The position numbers were made by a program, and so were the translations under genes. Below are positions 1-12,721 of a DNA stretch of 64,000 bases, piece by piece; the first letter of the stretch is position 1, and the number at the start of each line of letters is the position of its first letter. This DNA comes from Linyphia triangularis. Taxonomy: Eukaryota; Arthropoda; Arachnida; Araneae; Linyphiidae. A model generated the notes under the pieces. That model did not search any database. It was not told the origin of the DNA and saw only the letters and a program-made list of their open reading frames with translations. The stretch covers positions 55,539,242-55,603,241 of the forward strand of contig OZ021731.1 in assembly GCA_963978545.1 (NCBI GenBank). Reading direction: 5' to 3'.

Positions 1-2180
1 ATAATTTTATTAAATTAAGAATAGGGAACACATTAAAATGAACTCATGTCGATTGGATGAAGTGTAAAAGTTAAACAGCCTTGAAGATAAAACTTTTTTA
101 ATATAAGAAAAGTTTCCAATATTTTCAACAGTATAAAACATTTTATGTACATTACAGGTAGGTGGCTGGATTAGATACCAAGAGTGTAGGAAGAAAAAGC
201 TTTTTTATTTTGTTTGACATCATAATAATAAATTAAAATACGAACCATAAAAAAATAAGTGAAAGTATGAAAACCGATGTCACTCAATTTCTATTCTGTT
301 TTTAAGAAAAAGAAAACAAAGATTTATAAAATAAATAAAGTCAAAACCTTGGTTAAAAATTCTGTAGAAATCACAGGGGAGATTTTTTCATCAAATATTA
401 CATGAATCATAGGAGGAAAAAAAAAAATGCCTACAGCAACAAATTCACTTTTCCTAACTTTAGAGTAAAAACTTATATAAATAATTTTATAATGTTTTAA
501 AATAATTTAAATAAATCATTTTAAAGACATCGGTATTGCTCCTAATATTCAAGTCAATGATATTTCTTGAATCAATTCATGCAAAATAATTTTGGCCTAA
601 CATTAGAACTAATGAAAAATGCCATTAACTTAGAATGGGCAATATTTATAAATTTGCATCCAAAGTCAAAGGTATTGTTATTGACCAGCTCAACAGTTTT
701 AATTTAAATTCATGAAAAAATGAATAATTACTTAATTTGAGGAGGAATAATTACTTGAAAAATGCGTTGCATATGCATCTCAAGTTTGAGATGTCTACTT
801 ACATTGAAACCAACCTGCAAAACATCCGATGGGGCTCGATTCGACGACGTTTCACATGTGAATTGAATATATTGCCTCTGATCAATGAGTTTTGACATAG
901 CAATAGTTAAAAATAGGTGTTTTTTACCATGATTCTTGATATTTTGAAAAGAAGTTGAGCAAACATGGAACTCGCTTCAAATTTTAATATTTTGTTTAAT
1001 TCAGAATTTATTTTGAGAATTGGATCCTACCTGAGTTAAGAATAAACATCGTTTCTTCAATTTTAAAAATGCACATATTTTATTTGACAATTTCAAATTG
1101 CTTGTATGATTTTGCGTTTTATAGGGTGTAGGTTCATGACTCAGATTCTTTACTAAATGCTCATGAATTTTTTTTCTGGTAACAGTAACTAGGTTTGCTT
1201 TATCTACTTTTTACATATTATTTGTCAGAGGGGGGGGGGGGAGGGGGAGTTTTGAAAATTCTGTAACTGTGACGTTTATCTTTTAACTTTAACACAGCAT
1301 TATACAATGGCTTAGTTCTAGTAGAGCCACTTATTTAGAGAAGAACATTTTTTATTCTCTGTATAGAAATTCTTCCGTTGATGGCATCGGATTGTAAGTT
1401 ACGTTAATAATTTAATAGGATATCAAATATTAATGTGAGACAAATCACTTCTTCCGATCATATGGACGACATTTAAATACTCAAACATTTTTCGGAAAAA
1501 AAGTAAATATCTTTAAATATATAACCGCAACCTTATATTCCCTATCGGTTTCAAATTCAAGGTCGTCGGAAGAAGGGGTCATTTTGTCCCCAGGAAAACT
1601 AGCATCTTTAAAAGAAGGGTCGCTTTTTTGTAGTAATGATTGTGATAGATTAAAAATTTTTCAAGTTTGTTGCAAGAGCTCCCTGCTCCCTTCACAATAG
1701 TTAATATCTAATTACAGAATAAATAAGTTTTAAGCTTTTTTTTTTTTTTTTTAAATATTAAAAAAATCCCACAACAAAACAATATTAACAAGCATATATG
1801 TAAGTGGGGCCAGGGTCCAAAAAAGGGAGGGGGCCCAGCTCCCCTCCCCGGCCCCCTGCACCAGCCGCCACTGGCCCCAACTTGTCATAACAAGGCCTTG
1901 CACATCGTTACACCTAGATTATTAATGGAATTTTTCTCAGTTTTTCTTTGGAAATGGGGGGGTGACACTTCGATAATGACAAAGCTTCACAAAAATGTGC
2001 ATGAGCACAATTTAATATGGAATCATGTATTCATATATGAAATATTACTTAAGCAAATGATTTCCTGGAAATTAATTCAAGGCTACGAAGTGCGAATGAA
2101 GTGTTTAAATACTTAAGAAAGACCTAATAAATTCACCAAATTATAAGGTAAGAGGAACATACCTTTCCTTTTTAAATCCT
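1..2180. other. AT-rich intergenic sequence with a hAT-like terminus
   Basis: No gene is recognised here. There is a poly(G) tract near 1,219-1,243. A GC-rich end of a hAT-type non-autonomous element lies at about 1,805-1,872; it finishes in ccgccactg, the complement of the cagtggcgg terminus also seen at 12,071 and 23,813. I could not find its partner end. The 72-codon open frame at 1,898-2,116 has no recognisable composition and is probably chance. Confidence 0.5.
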
Positions 2181-2184
2181 TTAT

Positions 2185-2680
2185 AATAACTTCAATGTTG
2201 TGTGTTTGTCGATGGGAGAGGAATCTGAGGATTCCTAATTAACCCCCTTTTGCCGTCATCTAATCGAGCTGAAACTTTTGCAGAAAGGTTTAATGTCGAT
2301 GAGAATGCATTTTATCAAATTTTGGGGATGTTACTGTCACTAAAAGGTCGCTTTTACGAAATACTAATAAACTAACTTGCCGTCATCCAATCGAGTTAAA
2401 ATAGCATTGAATCATTGTTGAAACTTTTTCCTGTTGCCAATTTTTTTATAATAAGTAAATAATAACATTACTTTAATCAGAATAAATTAATGATATTTGA
2501 TTCCATATTAAATTGTGCTCATGCACATTTTTGTGATTTTCACGTTCATTTATAATAAATAAATTTTGAAACGTAGTTTGCCGCACATTTTGCTGATAAA
2601 AATGTTTTTAATATCGGTGCTGTGTTAATGAATATAAAAATTGACAATGAATATAAGGGATTTTTTTTAAAAACTCTGTT
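2185..2680 (+). repeat. Interspersed repeat family V, copy 1
   Basis: This copy carries the shared landmarks of a family found many times here: a tgtgtgtttgtcgatggga start, then 'ccgtcatctaatcgagctga', 'gatgagaatgcatt', 'aaaaggtcgcttttacg', a second ccgtcatccaatcgag block and an end near 'aatataaaaattgacaatg'. Other copies are near 8,725, 9,335, 11,640 (continued at 23,814), 22,008, 22,455, 28,375 (short) and 60,985. All the clear copies read in the + direction. No coding capacity is seen. Confidence 0.75.
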
Positions 2681-5600
2681 TTTATGGGTTTTATTATTAT
2701 CATTGGATTATCATTTTAATAATAATAATTAGCTATATTTAGTTCATCACCGACTATACACTCTTTTTTCTGAAACCACTAACTATTCATTGCGAATTAT
2801 ACTATATACAAAATATCGTTCGCACTTAATGGAAACGATTTTGATAGTTAAGTTTTATGTATAAATCCCGTATGTTTTGCAACTATTTGCTTTTATCTGA
2901 TAGGCATGGTTCTTGACAACGGTGCTATCTCGAATTTTTCTTAGTACAATCATGTCAATTTTAACCATATATCTCTTGGGTCGCTTTCCTTAATCCTTTG
3001 CGTGTTAAAGCTCTTTCTTGCCTCGAATACATTGAGTTAACTGAATGTCTTCCAGCAAAATGGTGACTTGATTGTCATGGATAGCGCACAAGTTGGTGTC
3101 CTAAAACAAAACAAGTAAGCTTCACTGGCCTCTTTGGGTGCCGTTTTCATAAGGCTAGTGTTTTAATAAACCGAAAGCGCAAAAGTCTATTGGAGAAGCG
3201 TCAGGTGATTTTACACGTATTTCATTATATGAGATACAATTCATTACTGTTTCTGACTCTTTCATCGCTAAATAGTGGCAATTAATTCTTAAGTGTGACG
3301 AGAGGCTTTGCCAATATAAAGCTCAACTTTATCAATGTCCTTTTCATTTAAAGCTGTAATTTCTTCTTCAAAAATGGTTCTAAAATATTCTGCTGATAGT
3401 AGTGAGAATTAATTTTGGTTTTACTTGAGACTGATTTTTTTATTTTTTTTTTACTTTTATAATGCCATTTTAACAAAATCCAGCAACAATCATAAATCCC
3501 TTTGTGGATTTTTCTGTACACTGACGAAGACTTTTCATACGCTCATTCCCATCAGTTGAGAAATAGAAAATGTATACGTTTTTTAGTCACTTAAATATAT
3601 TCATTCCTTAACGAGTGTTACCACAAATTTCCAATTTTTAGGCAAAAACGCAAACGAGAAAAATAAATTACAAAAACGTTTCCATAAAGTGAAAACGACC
3701 TTCTGTATTCCTTTCATCAAATAACATATCCGTTACCGAAAGTATATTTGTTCTTATTTAGCTGTTAGCAGAGAATTGACGGATTTACAAATTATGAGAC
3801 GTTTCATTGACTGAATCGGTTCCCAAAAGAAAAAGGAACGACTGGGAGGAGTCAACATTTATTATTATTATTTATCGCACTTATTTACCCACAAATATTT
3901 TTATGATTTTCATTGGAATAAAAAATTGCATGGGCGCCGACAGGATTATGTACAGGAGGGTGCAAGCAGTATCCAAGGGAGGTGGAAAGTGTAATACGGT
4001 AAAAGTTTGTGTTCGCCCAATGTTCCTTGATTTTTCAAAAATGTCTAGTGAAATTTGTAATGAAATGATAATTAAACCTATATATTCATTTTCTGTTCAA
4101 ATGAATTTGATAAAGCTTGTATAACATTTTATTTTTGTAAATTCGATTACTTTATCCAGTTTTTCTATAATATTAAAAAGCCAGAGGATGCAAAAGTATA
4201 CCTTCTTGCACCTATCTGGCGGCGCCCATGACAAATTGAGAAATACTAATTGACAGTTGCTCTTTGGGTTTATGGTATTTTTTTCTTTTTCCTTTAGTTG
4301 TTTAATTTTGTACCTCGTTTCGTCTGCTCTCCTGTAACGCCCCCCCCCCCCCCCTTCCCTCCCCTTCATTTTCATTCTTTACAGGTCTTCAGTTACGTCA
4401 ATGTTGCAGAGAAAAAGACCCGTTTTTGAAAACATCACTACATCGAAAGCTGGGTGATTTTACAAATACTAGTAACCATTTATATCCTTATGATATGCGA
4501 AATTTTTCCTCAACCTTACAGATGACATGAACAAGGAAAAACATTCTATTTGCTAGAATTAGACGTTGTCAGATACGTTTCCTAGCTGCAAGAAATAATT
4601 ATGGGTTTTTTACAATTACTGTCGCTTTGAAAAGTGATAATACATAATTTATAAATTGAAACCTTCTGGAAATTTGATAGTTTTCAAAGTCTGTGGATAC
4701 CTTTACGTCAAATTGGATAATTTTCCAATAAAGTGCGATGATGTCACATTCGGTAAAAATTATTTTTGAGTCGAACTTTTTTTAATGAACTTATGGAAAA
4801 TAAATCCCCACATCCCATACAAGAGATTAGCCTGGGGGATGGAGTAAGGCAATATATCTTCTTCCGAAATTATTAGTTGAACTGGCTAGATCATAGACTA
4901 AATATTAATTTTACTCATCGATATTTTTATTATATTACTGCGCTTATAATGTTTAATAGTTACAAGTAATACGATGACAATTTGATGAAAGAATGGATTA
5001 GAAATACCCAACAGCGTTATTTTTTTCAGCTTCCATGGCCTTTTCAAAAAAGAAATTGAATGAAAGAAAATAATTGCTTGCATACTAAACTTCGATTCAG
5101 TTCTAGTTTACATTTTTATGAAAACCTCCAATTTTCGATTGATTTAATTATCATATTCCATTCGAAGAGGACTTTTATATGTTTGCTCTGATTATTTAGC
5201 TGATTTGGGATTACGATCTTTTCTACTCTCAGCAACTGGTCCAAGACCTGAGCTTACCAGTTCGTAACATAGGCATAGAAACTCTTTCTTTATTTTTGAA
5301 AATTATCACACGACAACGATTATGACAAACGGTCTTGACTCGATTGTCTATTTTCCTAGAGAAATGGGATTTCTCTCATTGCCAGGTAGAATACTCGTTG
5401 TCCCCGAAAATGCTTCTGATTGATTTCTAATGCAGCCCTAACTGACTACATTACTTTTTTCAACGATGAAAATACTTAATATACATTTAAAAAGGCTTTT
5501 ATTTGATTTAAAGACGATTGAGCTCCACTGTTTAATTGTAATTTATTTTTATAGTTGAATACGTGAAGTTAAATTTTATACTATCACAAAATATGTGATT

Positions 5601-5780
5601 CCATATCTCTTCTCAAAATTAATTCCTGGCAAAGCCCCTGCCTCTAAAATCAAAAAACAAATAAACAGAAAAAGAAAAAATGAAAAATAAATCAGGAAAG
5701 TAGATGACTATATGGATATACTATAATGGTTCATACTTCGATATTTTTTACATTATTTTATATATGATTGTAATAATTTA
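2680..5780. other. Intergenic sequence, nothing recognised
   Basis: This stretch is AT-rich with no gene model I can support. A poly(C) tract sits at about 4,339-4,355. The short open frames (3,807-4,124 +; 4,097-4,375 -; 4,898-5,083 -) have no recognisable domain and run through low-complexity sequence. A short segment around 5,195-5,270 resembles 56,250-56,330 ('cagcaactggtc' and flanks), suggesting another low-copy repeat. Confidence 0.4.
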
Positions 5781-5781
5781 G

Positions 5782-6006
5782 GATTTTTGCCATCGAACGG
5801 AATGGAACTGTTAAGAACGGAAGCAATGTCAGCATCCCGCCAATCGCATGTCGTTATGAAGAAGCCACTTCACAAAGAGGGGAAGGGGGTCGGCATTCTA
5901 AATGGGGGTCATGGAAGTGTAACGCTCGGCGCGTGCCCGGCACGCGCCAGTCTTCTTCCAAACAAGCCGAAAGAACACACATCTCAAAAGATCGTTTGCG
6001 ATTCAT
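5782..6006 (+). other. Candidate exon, GC-rich island, function unknown
   Basis: A block of about 225 bp that is visibly richer in G and C than its surroundings. It is preceded by a plausible 3' splice site (taataatttag) and followed by a good 5' splice site (catg|gtaagg). Two frames are open across it: one begins with residues PSNGMELL, and the other runs through SSSKQAERTHISKDRL up to the putative donor. I recognise neither. It could be a coding or 5'-UTR exon of the Orange-domain gene that starts its last exon near 9.63 kb on the same strand, or a repeat fragment. The splice signals and composition are visible; any gene assignment is inference. Confidence 0.35.
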
Positions 6007-7074
6007 GGTAAGGGAAAAAGAATATATTCTCACAATGCATTACACTTTTTTGAAAAAGCACATGCACTTGTCTATTCTATATGTTGTTGTTTTTTTAAAG
6101 TTATGTAATGGATTGAAAAGAATATACTCACTTATATGGCACGTAATAGCAATATCAAAGCAGTTATTTTTATAAATTCGTGAGTGGAAATTCGATATTA
6201 TTATTTTTTTTTTTTTTTTTTTTTTTTTATCTCTTTTTAAATTTAATGTTCTAACTTGATTTACATTTATTCTAAATAATTTGTTTGATTGGCTTAGAAG
6301 ATTGAATTTTTAAGAATTTGAATGACTTTGCTTCTTGCGCTCTGAAATGTCTCGTGTTTTTTTCTCAAGGTTTTTCTAACTTATTTTACTACAAAGAATT
6401 TTATGTATACCTATGCCTTCAGCTTGTTAAATAATAAATAGTTAATGAAAATATTTTTTTGTTTCTCTAAGATAATAAAGATCAATTTCCAACGGCGAGA
6501 AGGTTATACAAAATTTTTGCTTTTATTGAAAGCTTTAATTTTACCAAATGCAATTATGATGAATAGCTATGTATATTTTCTTTAAAAAAATCATTTAATT
6601 TAAAGTACTTTCAGTTTTAAAATATTAAAAAAGGCAAAAGAATTTTGAAATTTACATTAACCTATAATTCCCTCTCTAATGAGCTTAGAGATAAACTAAT
6701 AAAAAATAAATACATTAAAAAGGAAATGTATTTAATGACCTATGAAACATATGCTTTGGATAACTTTTCGTTATACGAGCTGAATGTAAGTATTTAATAA
6801 AATTCAAAATTTTAAACTATTTATAAAAAATGAAAAAAGCTTTCGAAGTATGACAAAAAGTTAATAACACAGTTAAAGATTTCAATTATCAAAACAGCAC
6901 TCATGTCAGTGAAACTTCTTTTTTATACATTCAAATTGATTTTCTAGGCAATTGATTGTTTTTTAATTATCAATTTAATGAAGGATCGATATTACGGAAC
7001 AAAAAATTATATTTAAAACAGTCTGGATTTATATCTGCCCTAAAAAAATATTCAATTCACTTCTACCAACCAGG
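6007..7074. other. AT-rich sequence, possible intron
   Basis: Nothing recognised. There is a poly(T) tract at about 6,205-6,229. If the islands at 5.8 and 7.1 kb are exons of one + strand gene, this is an intron between them. Confidence 0.3.
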
Positions 7075-7262
7075 TGGTATTTCTAACTGTTTTGGAGCAA
7101 GGCCGTGCATCCTGCTACAGATACAAACGCGCAGCACCTCCAAACGTTTCTCCCCTCAACGCTGTTCGAAAACGCGACAGCTGCTAACTTCAACATCTGC
7201 TGTTGCGACCCTCAGCTCGTTCCGGTCTTTTATGTGTTCCGCACTCGGTTTTCTTGAGGCTT
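7075..7262 (+). other. Candidate exon, GC-rich island, function unknown
   Basis: About 190 bp of markedly more balanced composition lie in AT-rich surroundings. Two + strand frames are open over most of it. One ends in CSALGFLEA and stops at about 7,262; the other reads LPSTLFENATAANFN and stops a few bases earlier. Neither resembles a family I know. No clear splice pair delimits it. It may be an exon of the gene carrying the Orange domain downstream, or part of a decayed mobile element. Confidence 0.25.
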
Positions 7263-8720
7263 AGGATTTTTGTGATCCCAAAGAAAGAAAAAAATTGACT
7301 TCCGTATCAATGTTGAATAATAATGAATGTTTTTTGAGTTGATTTATTCTTTGAGATGGGGACTGCATTTAAGGTTGCATTTAATTGTAAAAATGGAATA
7401 GATTTTTTTATATATATTTTTGTATTTTTCGAATTATTAATTGTTAGAATTAGCTAAGTATGTACAAGCACTAATTAGTGTTGTAGTGTAAAATAAAAAG
7501 GTATGTTTAAACACAAGGCTGGATATTTAAAGACTTTTTTTAAAAAGATAGGTGGAGGGATTCAAAAGCAATACTCAAAATGAATAAATTGAAAAGTAGT
7601 ATATTCATTATCTCATAAGGGAAAGACTATTACTATAATTAAAGATAAAAAAAAATCTGTGTTTATACTTTTTTATTTAAAATTTTTTTTTAACTATATT
7701 CACTTATATGGATTTTTATGCTAATTCCTCATTTTGTCTTAACACAATTTTAGAATAAAAAATATCTTCTTTTGAGTTTTGTCATAAATAAAAAAAATAA
7801 AATTTCAAAACATAAAACCTTTTTAGTAGAGAGATAACGCCGTTTCTCCTTCTAAAAAGGTAAAGGAACGTCGTTTCCCTTTAATCTCCCTAGGTACTAA
7901 CCCTACTGAATGTATTTAGAATAACATGTTCCATACACTGAATCAATTTAATTATTAACTTCTTGTAAAATATCGCTTCGAAAATTTTCTATAATCAAGA
8001 GTAATGCCTTTTCAGTGATGAAATTTATTTGAAAAGATATGTATGCCTCGTGTGTTGAATTATGTATGCATATTTTCGAAAATTTAAGAAAACGTTAATT
8101 GCATAGGTATTTTCAGATTCCCTGTCCAATATAAAATTTAATTAAAATAGAAAGTGCCTTCCAAAATTCAAATGTAATGAGAAAGTCACAACTAACATTG
8201 ACGAATCAGCTTTTTGGCTATATTTTTGAATAGCCATGTTACTAGTATTGGTGAGCGTAAAGGTCGCCGTGCATTTAAATGCTTTTCTTTATTCAAGAAA
8301 AGCCTTCAAAAGACGCGTTAAATCACGCTACTACAGCCAATATCATCTAGTGCTGATCATTAGATAAAGGAGGTGGAATGAATTCAGGTAGCTGTAAGAG
8401 AGTTCGCTTTTGGTAGTTACATGTTGATTAGCCTAGCGAAGATTTACCTGCCACAATAAAGCAATATTGAAGTTAATATATAGGATTTAAAAATTAACAT
8501 ATTTTCTGACAAATATCACCATGTTAAGTGTGCGTTTCGAATTGTCACTAGTTTTAAATATATTTTTAAAAAATTGGTTTGATCCATTTTCTAAATTGTT
8601 TAAATCTAAAAAAAATAATTACAAACAAATAGATACACTATTTCATTAAATATTGACAAAAGTTAAAGAATGGCAGCAAAAAAATATCGATATTAATACA
8701 TTAAAGATATTTCTTTGATT
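7263..8720. other. AT-rich sequence, nothing recognised
   Basis: No gene, RNA or repeat is supported. The sequence is dominated by A/T runs. Confidence 0.4.
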
Positions 8721-8724
8721 ACAT

Positions 8725-9590
8725 TAACTTTGATTTTGTGAGTGTGTGGCGGGCAAACCTGCGGAAATGAGCTAACAAACCCACTTGTCGACATCCAATC
8801 AACCTGAAACTTAGAAAATAGACTCGTTGTCGATAACAATGCATTCTATCACATTTGGAGGCTGTAACTAAAACACTGCTTTTACACGTGCTACTATTCA
8901 TCGATATAGCGATCGAATATCAATTTAGGAGTAATTAACCCGGTTTACTTCATACAACCGAACTGAAACTTAGCAGATGGAATCGCTGTCGATAGCAATG
9001 CATTCTATCAAGTTTTAAGGGTTGTCTCTGTCACTAAAAGACCGCTTTTACACACGCTACCATTGGAAACTCGTATTACTATTAAACGCACTTCTCGTCA
9101 TCCAATTGAATTGAAAGTTGGAAGATACACTCATTGTGGATGACAATGTTTTCAATCAAGTTTTGGGCAGTCACTAAATGGGCGTTTTTACACACTTATT
9201 GCCTTATGTTAGATTTGTCAGCTTTTACTCATGTTTTATTATCCGGATACAAAGCTTAATTCAAACATGTATAGTTTTGTGATATTTAATGACTGATACC
9301 TTCCCCTATAAAGGTTGACAAGACAAAATCTTCGAACGGTTAATTAAAACCATTTGTCGTCATCCAATCGATCTAAAACTTGACAGATAGACATCTTGTG
9401 ATGAAAACGTATTCAATAAAATGTGGGGGAGGCAAAGAAAAGTTAGCAAATAGTTCGGAAGGGATGTTTTCTTCGTAGGGGTCAAACACTATGAAAACTT
9501 AATCTGAGCTCAATAAGTTGCAATTGTACTTACAAATTAACAATGTGCATATAAAAGATTTATATTAAAAACTTTGTTTTTGTATGTTAT
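8725..9590 (+). repeat. Repeat family V, copies with tandem sub-units
   Basis: Four related units begin near 8,778, 8,937, 9,087 and 9,347. Each has the pattern 'catccaat..a.ctgaaactt', then 'gataacaatgcattctatca', then 'actaaaa..gcttttacac'. The first three are spaced about 150-160 bp, so this copy has expanded in tandem. The array ends shortly before the exon at 9,633. No open frame of note. Confidence 0.65.
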
Positions 9591-9632
9591 ATTATTATAT
9601 TTTAATCAAATACTTTAATGTTTTTCTTTAAG

Positions 9633-10136
9633 GTGATATATTTCTCTTGGCGAAGAGAATTCACTATGCCAGACGTTTTTGAAACTTCCGAAGAGGCCGA
9701 TTTAGTGGCAACAGCAGCCGAAGACGAAAGATACGCAGAACTGCTTTTAGCTGGATTTCGAGCATGTGCAAGAGAAGCTCTCAGATTTTTATTGGAGGAG
9801 GAAGGACTATCACCAGATCATCCTCTTCCATCGGGCCTCAATGAACATCTCGTCAGACAGCAGTGCCATCTGGCGGGAACACTACACAACGATTCAGGTG
9901 TTGACTTCGAAGAAAGCTTTCTAACGGTGTCATCAGATGGCGACACCACAAACCTGAATGAATTTCCCGGTTCTGATATGTATGGGAATGTGAGAACTTT
10001 TACAGAAGAAAGTGAATTTCTTCAAACTTCAAACAGTGCACAAAATTTAGAAATGACTGAAGCGAGTGAACATTGTCGAACTGATAAAACTGATAGTTCT
10101 CTTAGGACAGAAGTGCAAAAACAAAATCAAATCTAA
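9633..10136 (+). CDS. Orange-domain protein (Hairy/Hey-like), last exon
   Basis: The frame is open from at least 9,618 to a TAA at 10,134-10,136. An AG at 9,631-9,632 after a T-rich tract is a plausible 3' splice site. If the first good ATG (9,666, MPDVFETSEEADL) is used instead, the product is 156 aa. Residues ~25-67 from that Met (AELLLAGFRACAREALRFLL, then EEEGLSPDHPLPSGLNEHL) match the Orange-domain pattern of Hairy/E(spl)/Hey/Dec transcription factors: GF..C..E..RFL...EG, then L..HL. The remainder is acidic and Ser/Thr-rich, with no C-terminal WRPW. No bHLH domain is found in this exon or recognised upstream in the window, so it may lie on unrecognised exons, outside the window, or be absent. 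These families act in the nucleus as DNA-binding repressors. The domain call rests on pattern recognition, and the exact subfamily (Hey, Dec or clockwork-orange type) is open. Confidence 0.65.
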   Translation: MIYFSWRREFTMPDVFETSEEADLVATAAEDERYAELLLAGFRACAREALRFLLEEEGLSPDHPLPSGLNEHLVRQQCHLAGTLHNDSGVDFEESFLTVSSDGDTTNLNEFPGSDMYGNVRTFTEESEFLQTSNSAQNLEMTEASEHCRTDKTDSSLRTEVQKQNQI

Positions 10137-10317
10137 ACATTCACTGTGATTGGTGCTATGATTGATTAGAATATATATTATTATTATTATTATAAGTATA
10201 ATGATCATATCAACAATTACATATATAGACATTATTTAAGTAATTAATATGCAGTGCCGTATTTATTTATATTCGTACAAGCCATGGGAATAGATTTGGA
10301 GGAAGTTATGGTTTCTG

Positions 10318-10323
10318 AATAAA
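10318..10323 (+). promoter_or_regulatory. Polyadenylation signal of the Orange-domain gene
   Basis: AATAAA lies 182 bp after the stop codon on the same strand, a suitable distance for a short 3' UTR. Confidence 0.5.
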
Positions 10324-10738
10324 AATTATACATTGGTACGATTGGCACGTTTGATGAAAATTTGATTTTTCTGTAATATTTTCGTAGTTTATTTCTTTTA
10401 TAATTTCGTATATGTTTGGGTTTTTTACAGTCAGAATGAGAATCCTCATACTATTTCCCTGAATCATAATATTTGGAGTGAATCTTTCCTTTAAAATTAT
10501 TTTTACGTTTCTCTTAGTAAGATTGAGAACTGTTTCGAGTAATACTAATGAAGAAACATACTATTGTTTAAATAATAGAAAATTAACATTGGGAGCATAC
10601 AAGTGAACGGTATTTCAATTACTAGAAGTAAGAAAAACAACTTAAAAACGACTCATAAAAGGAACATCTTCCGTCAGAAGGATCTTTAAATCTTTTAATT
10701 TAAACTTTTTTAAACTTATTTTATGTTTTCTTAAATAT

Positions 10739-10890
<152 letters not shown>

Positions 10891-11000
10891 ATATATAAAT
10901 ATATGTGAAATTTTCAAATTAATTCTCATACAATATTAAGTATATATTTATCTGCTGTAATGATGAACCTCATTATCAAAGTAAATTTCGAATAGCAACT

Positions 11001-11038
11001 TTATTGACTTTACTTTAAATGCAAAGTAAAGTCAATAA
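11001..11038. repeat. Perfect 16-bp stem hairpin
   Basis: ttattgactttacttt, a 6-base loop, then its exact complement. It lies downstream of the Orange-domain gene and its poly(A) signal. It could be an RNA or DNA hairpin or a repeat terminus; it is too short for a typical pre-miRNA. Confidence 0.6.
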
Positions 11039-11039
11039 G

Positions 11040-11635
11040 TTTTCCTCATTTACTGAACATGTTTTCTGCGGGACAGTTACCTAATATGAGACACATTTTG
11101 ATCGTGTTAAAAGAGGGGCACAGAAGTGACTATATCAACTACTACTATTCCATTAGTGATCAATTAGTAAATATTGAAATATGTATCCTGTTATAAGGAA
11201 ATGTTACTCTCTACCCATGAAATTATTTCATGATTTAAACAATGAGTTATAACTAACTATTTTAATTTCTTACTTGATTTTATTAAATAACTACATTTCT
11301 ACACTAATCGGCAGAAAAGGTAAAATATATAGTAATTAATTTATGTCATAGATTAATTAGGATATTCTTTATTATTAAATCAAAGTTTTAAAAATCTGTA
11401 TACAAGAGTTAATGCACTTAAATAAATTTGTATTTTACTGTGAATTTTATCTTTATTAATATATTATTACTTACTTCGAATTGGAAATGTAATTTTGGGC
11501 CTATAACGTGTGATCGTATATTAATTCCATCTACAAAACATAGCGACCAGAGGAACGATTATCTCTTATTATAAATAATATTTTTCACTAACGAAATGTT
11601 CCAGTTTTTTTTTTTTTTTAGTTTTTTTTTTATTC
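11040..11635. other. AT-rich sequence, nothing recognised
   Basis: No gene or repeat is supported in this stretch. Confidence 0.4.
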
Positions 11636-11639
11636 TTTT

Positions 11640-12070
11640 TAATAACTTCGATTTTGTGTGTATATGTTTGTCGATGGAAGCGGAATCTGCGGAGGCCTAA
11701 TTAACCCCCTTGCTGCCATCCAATAAGGCTGAAACTTTGCAGATAAGTTCGATGTTAATGACAATGTATTCTATTAAATTTTGGGGCTGTAACTGTCTTT
11801 AAAAGGTCGCTTTTACGGAATACTTATAAACCAATTTTCGGTCATCCAATCGAGTTAAAAAGGCATTGAACCGACCATTGTTGAAACTCTTTCTTGATGC
11901 CGAAATTTTTTTAACAATAAATAACAAAATTATTTTAATCAGAATAAATTAAAGATATGTGGTAGTGAGTGTGACGTTCATTTTTAATAAATAGAATTTG
12001 AAACGTAATTTGCCCCACATTTTGCGGATAGAAGTGTTTTTGATACTTAAAATTAGATGCAAACACCAAG
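11640..12070 (+). repeat. Repeat family V, left half of an interrupted copy
   Basis: This copy begins with cttcgattttgtgtgta and carries the family landmarks down to 'gatgcaaacaccaag'. It stops exactly where the hAT-like end at 12,071 begins. The continuation of the same repeat (aacacgctgtttacag, then 'aatataaaaattggcaatgg') is found at 23,814-23,920, so one family V copy has been split by an 11.7-kb insertion. Confidence 0.75.
12063..12070. repeat. 8-bp target-site duplication, left copy
   Basis: acaccaag, identical to 23,814-23,821. It directly abuts the terminal inverted repeat that starts caatggcggat. Confidence 0.75.
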
Positions 12071-12721
12071 CAATGGCGGATTCAGCCAGGGGGCGCGGGG
12101 GGCGCGCGCCCCCTCCTCAGATTATTATTTTTTTTATTTTTTAGAATTTGCACACAAAAAATTTAAATTTGTTTTTTTAATAAGTTCACTTAACGAGTAT
12201 ATTTCGACCTTCGTCTAATTTCCGAAAAAAGCCCCCCCCCCCCACACACACAAAAAAAGAGCTTATTTTTGGTTCAAGGTTCTTTTTATAGCCCTCTCCC
12301 TTCCCATTCAAACGGGCGTTAGATGACTGTACAAGTATTCAAACCTCCACCCCCTTGACTTCGAAGACATCTCTACAACACTTTACCATAGGAGTTGAGT
12401 TGAGTTAGGTAAAAACTCTTTTACAAAATAATAATTGTTTACTTTTATTTTGTAACAATAAGGAGCCGAAACCAAAGCGAATTTTCCTCTATAAACTTCT
12501 AACTTAGACGATCACAAGAGGGGGAAGGGAGGGGGAATACACCGGATGTCGTCTTCCTCTCCTGATTTCGCACAAGGGATGGACGTGGGGAGGAGTATCA
12601 CTGGACACTGAATGAGATAACATCTCCACCCCTCTGGGTCTTTGTCCTTGAAGCCCTCTTTTAAATGGTTGTGGTGTGGTTTACTTACTAGCCCTTACTA
12701 GCCCCCTTACTAGCCCTTACT

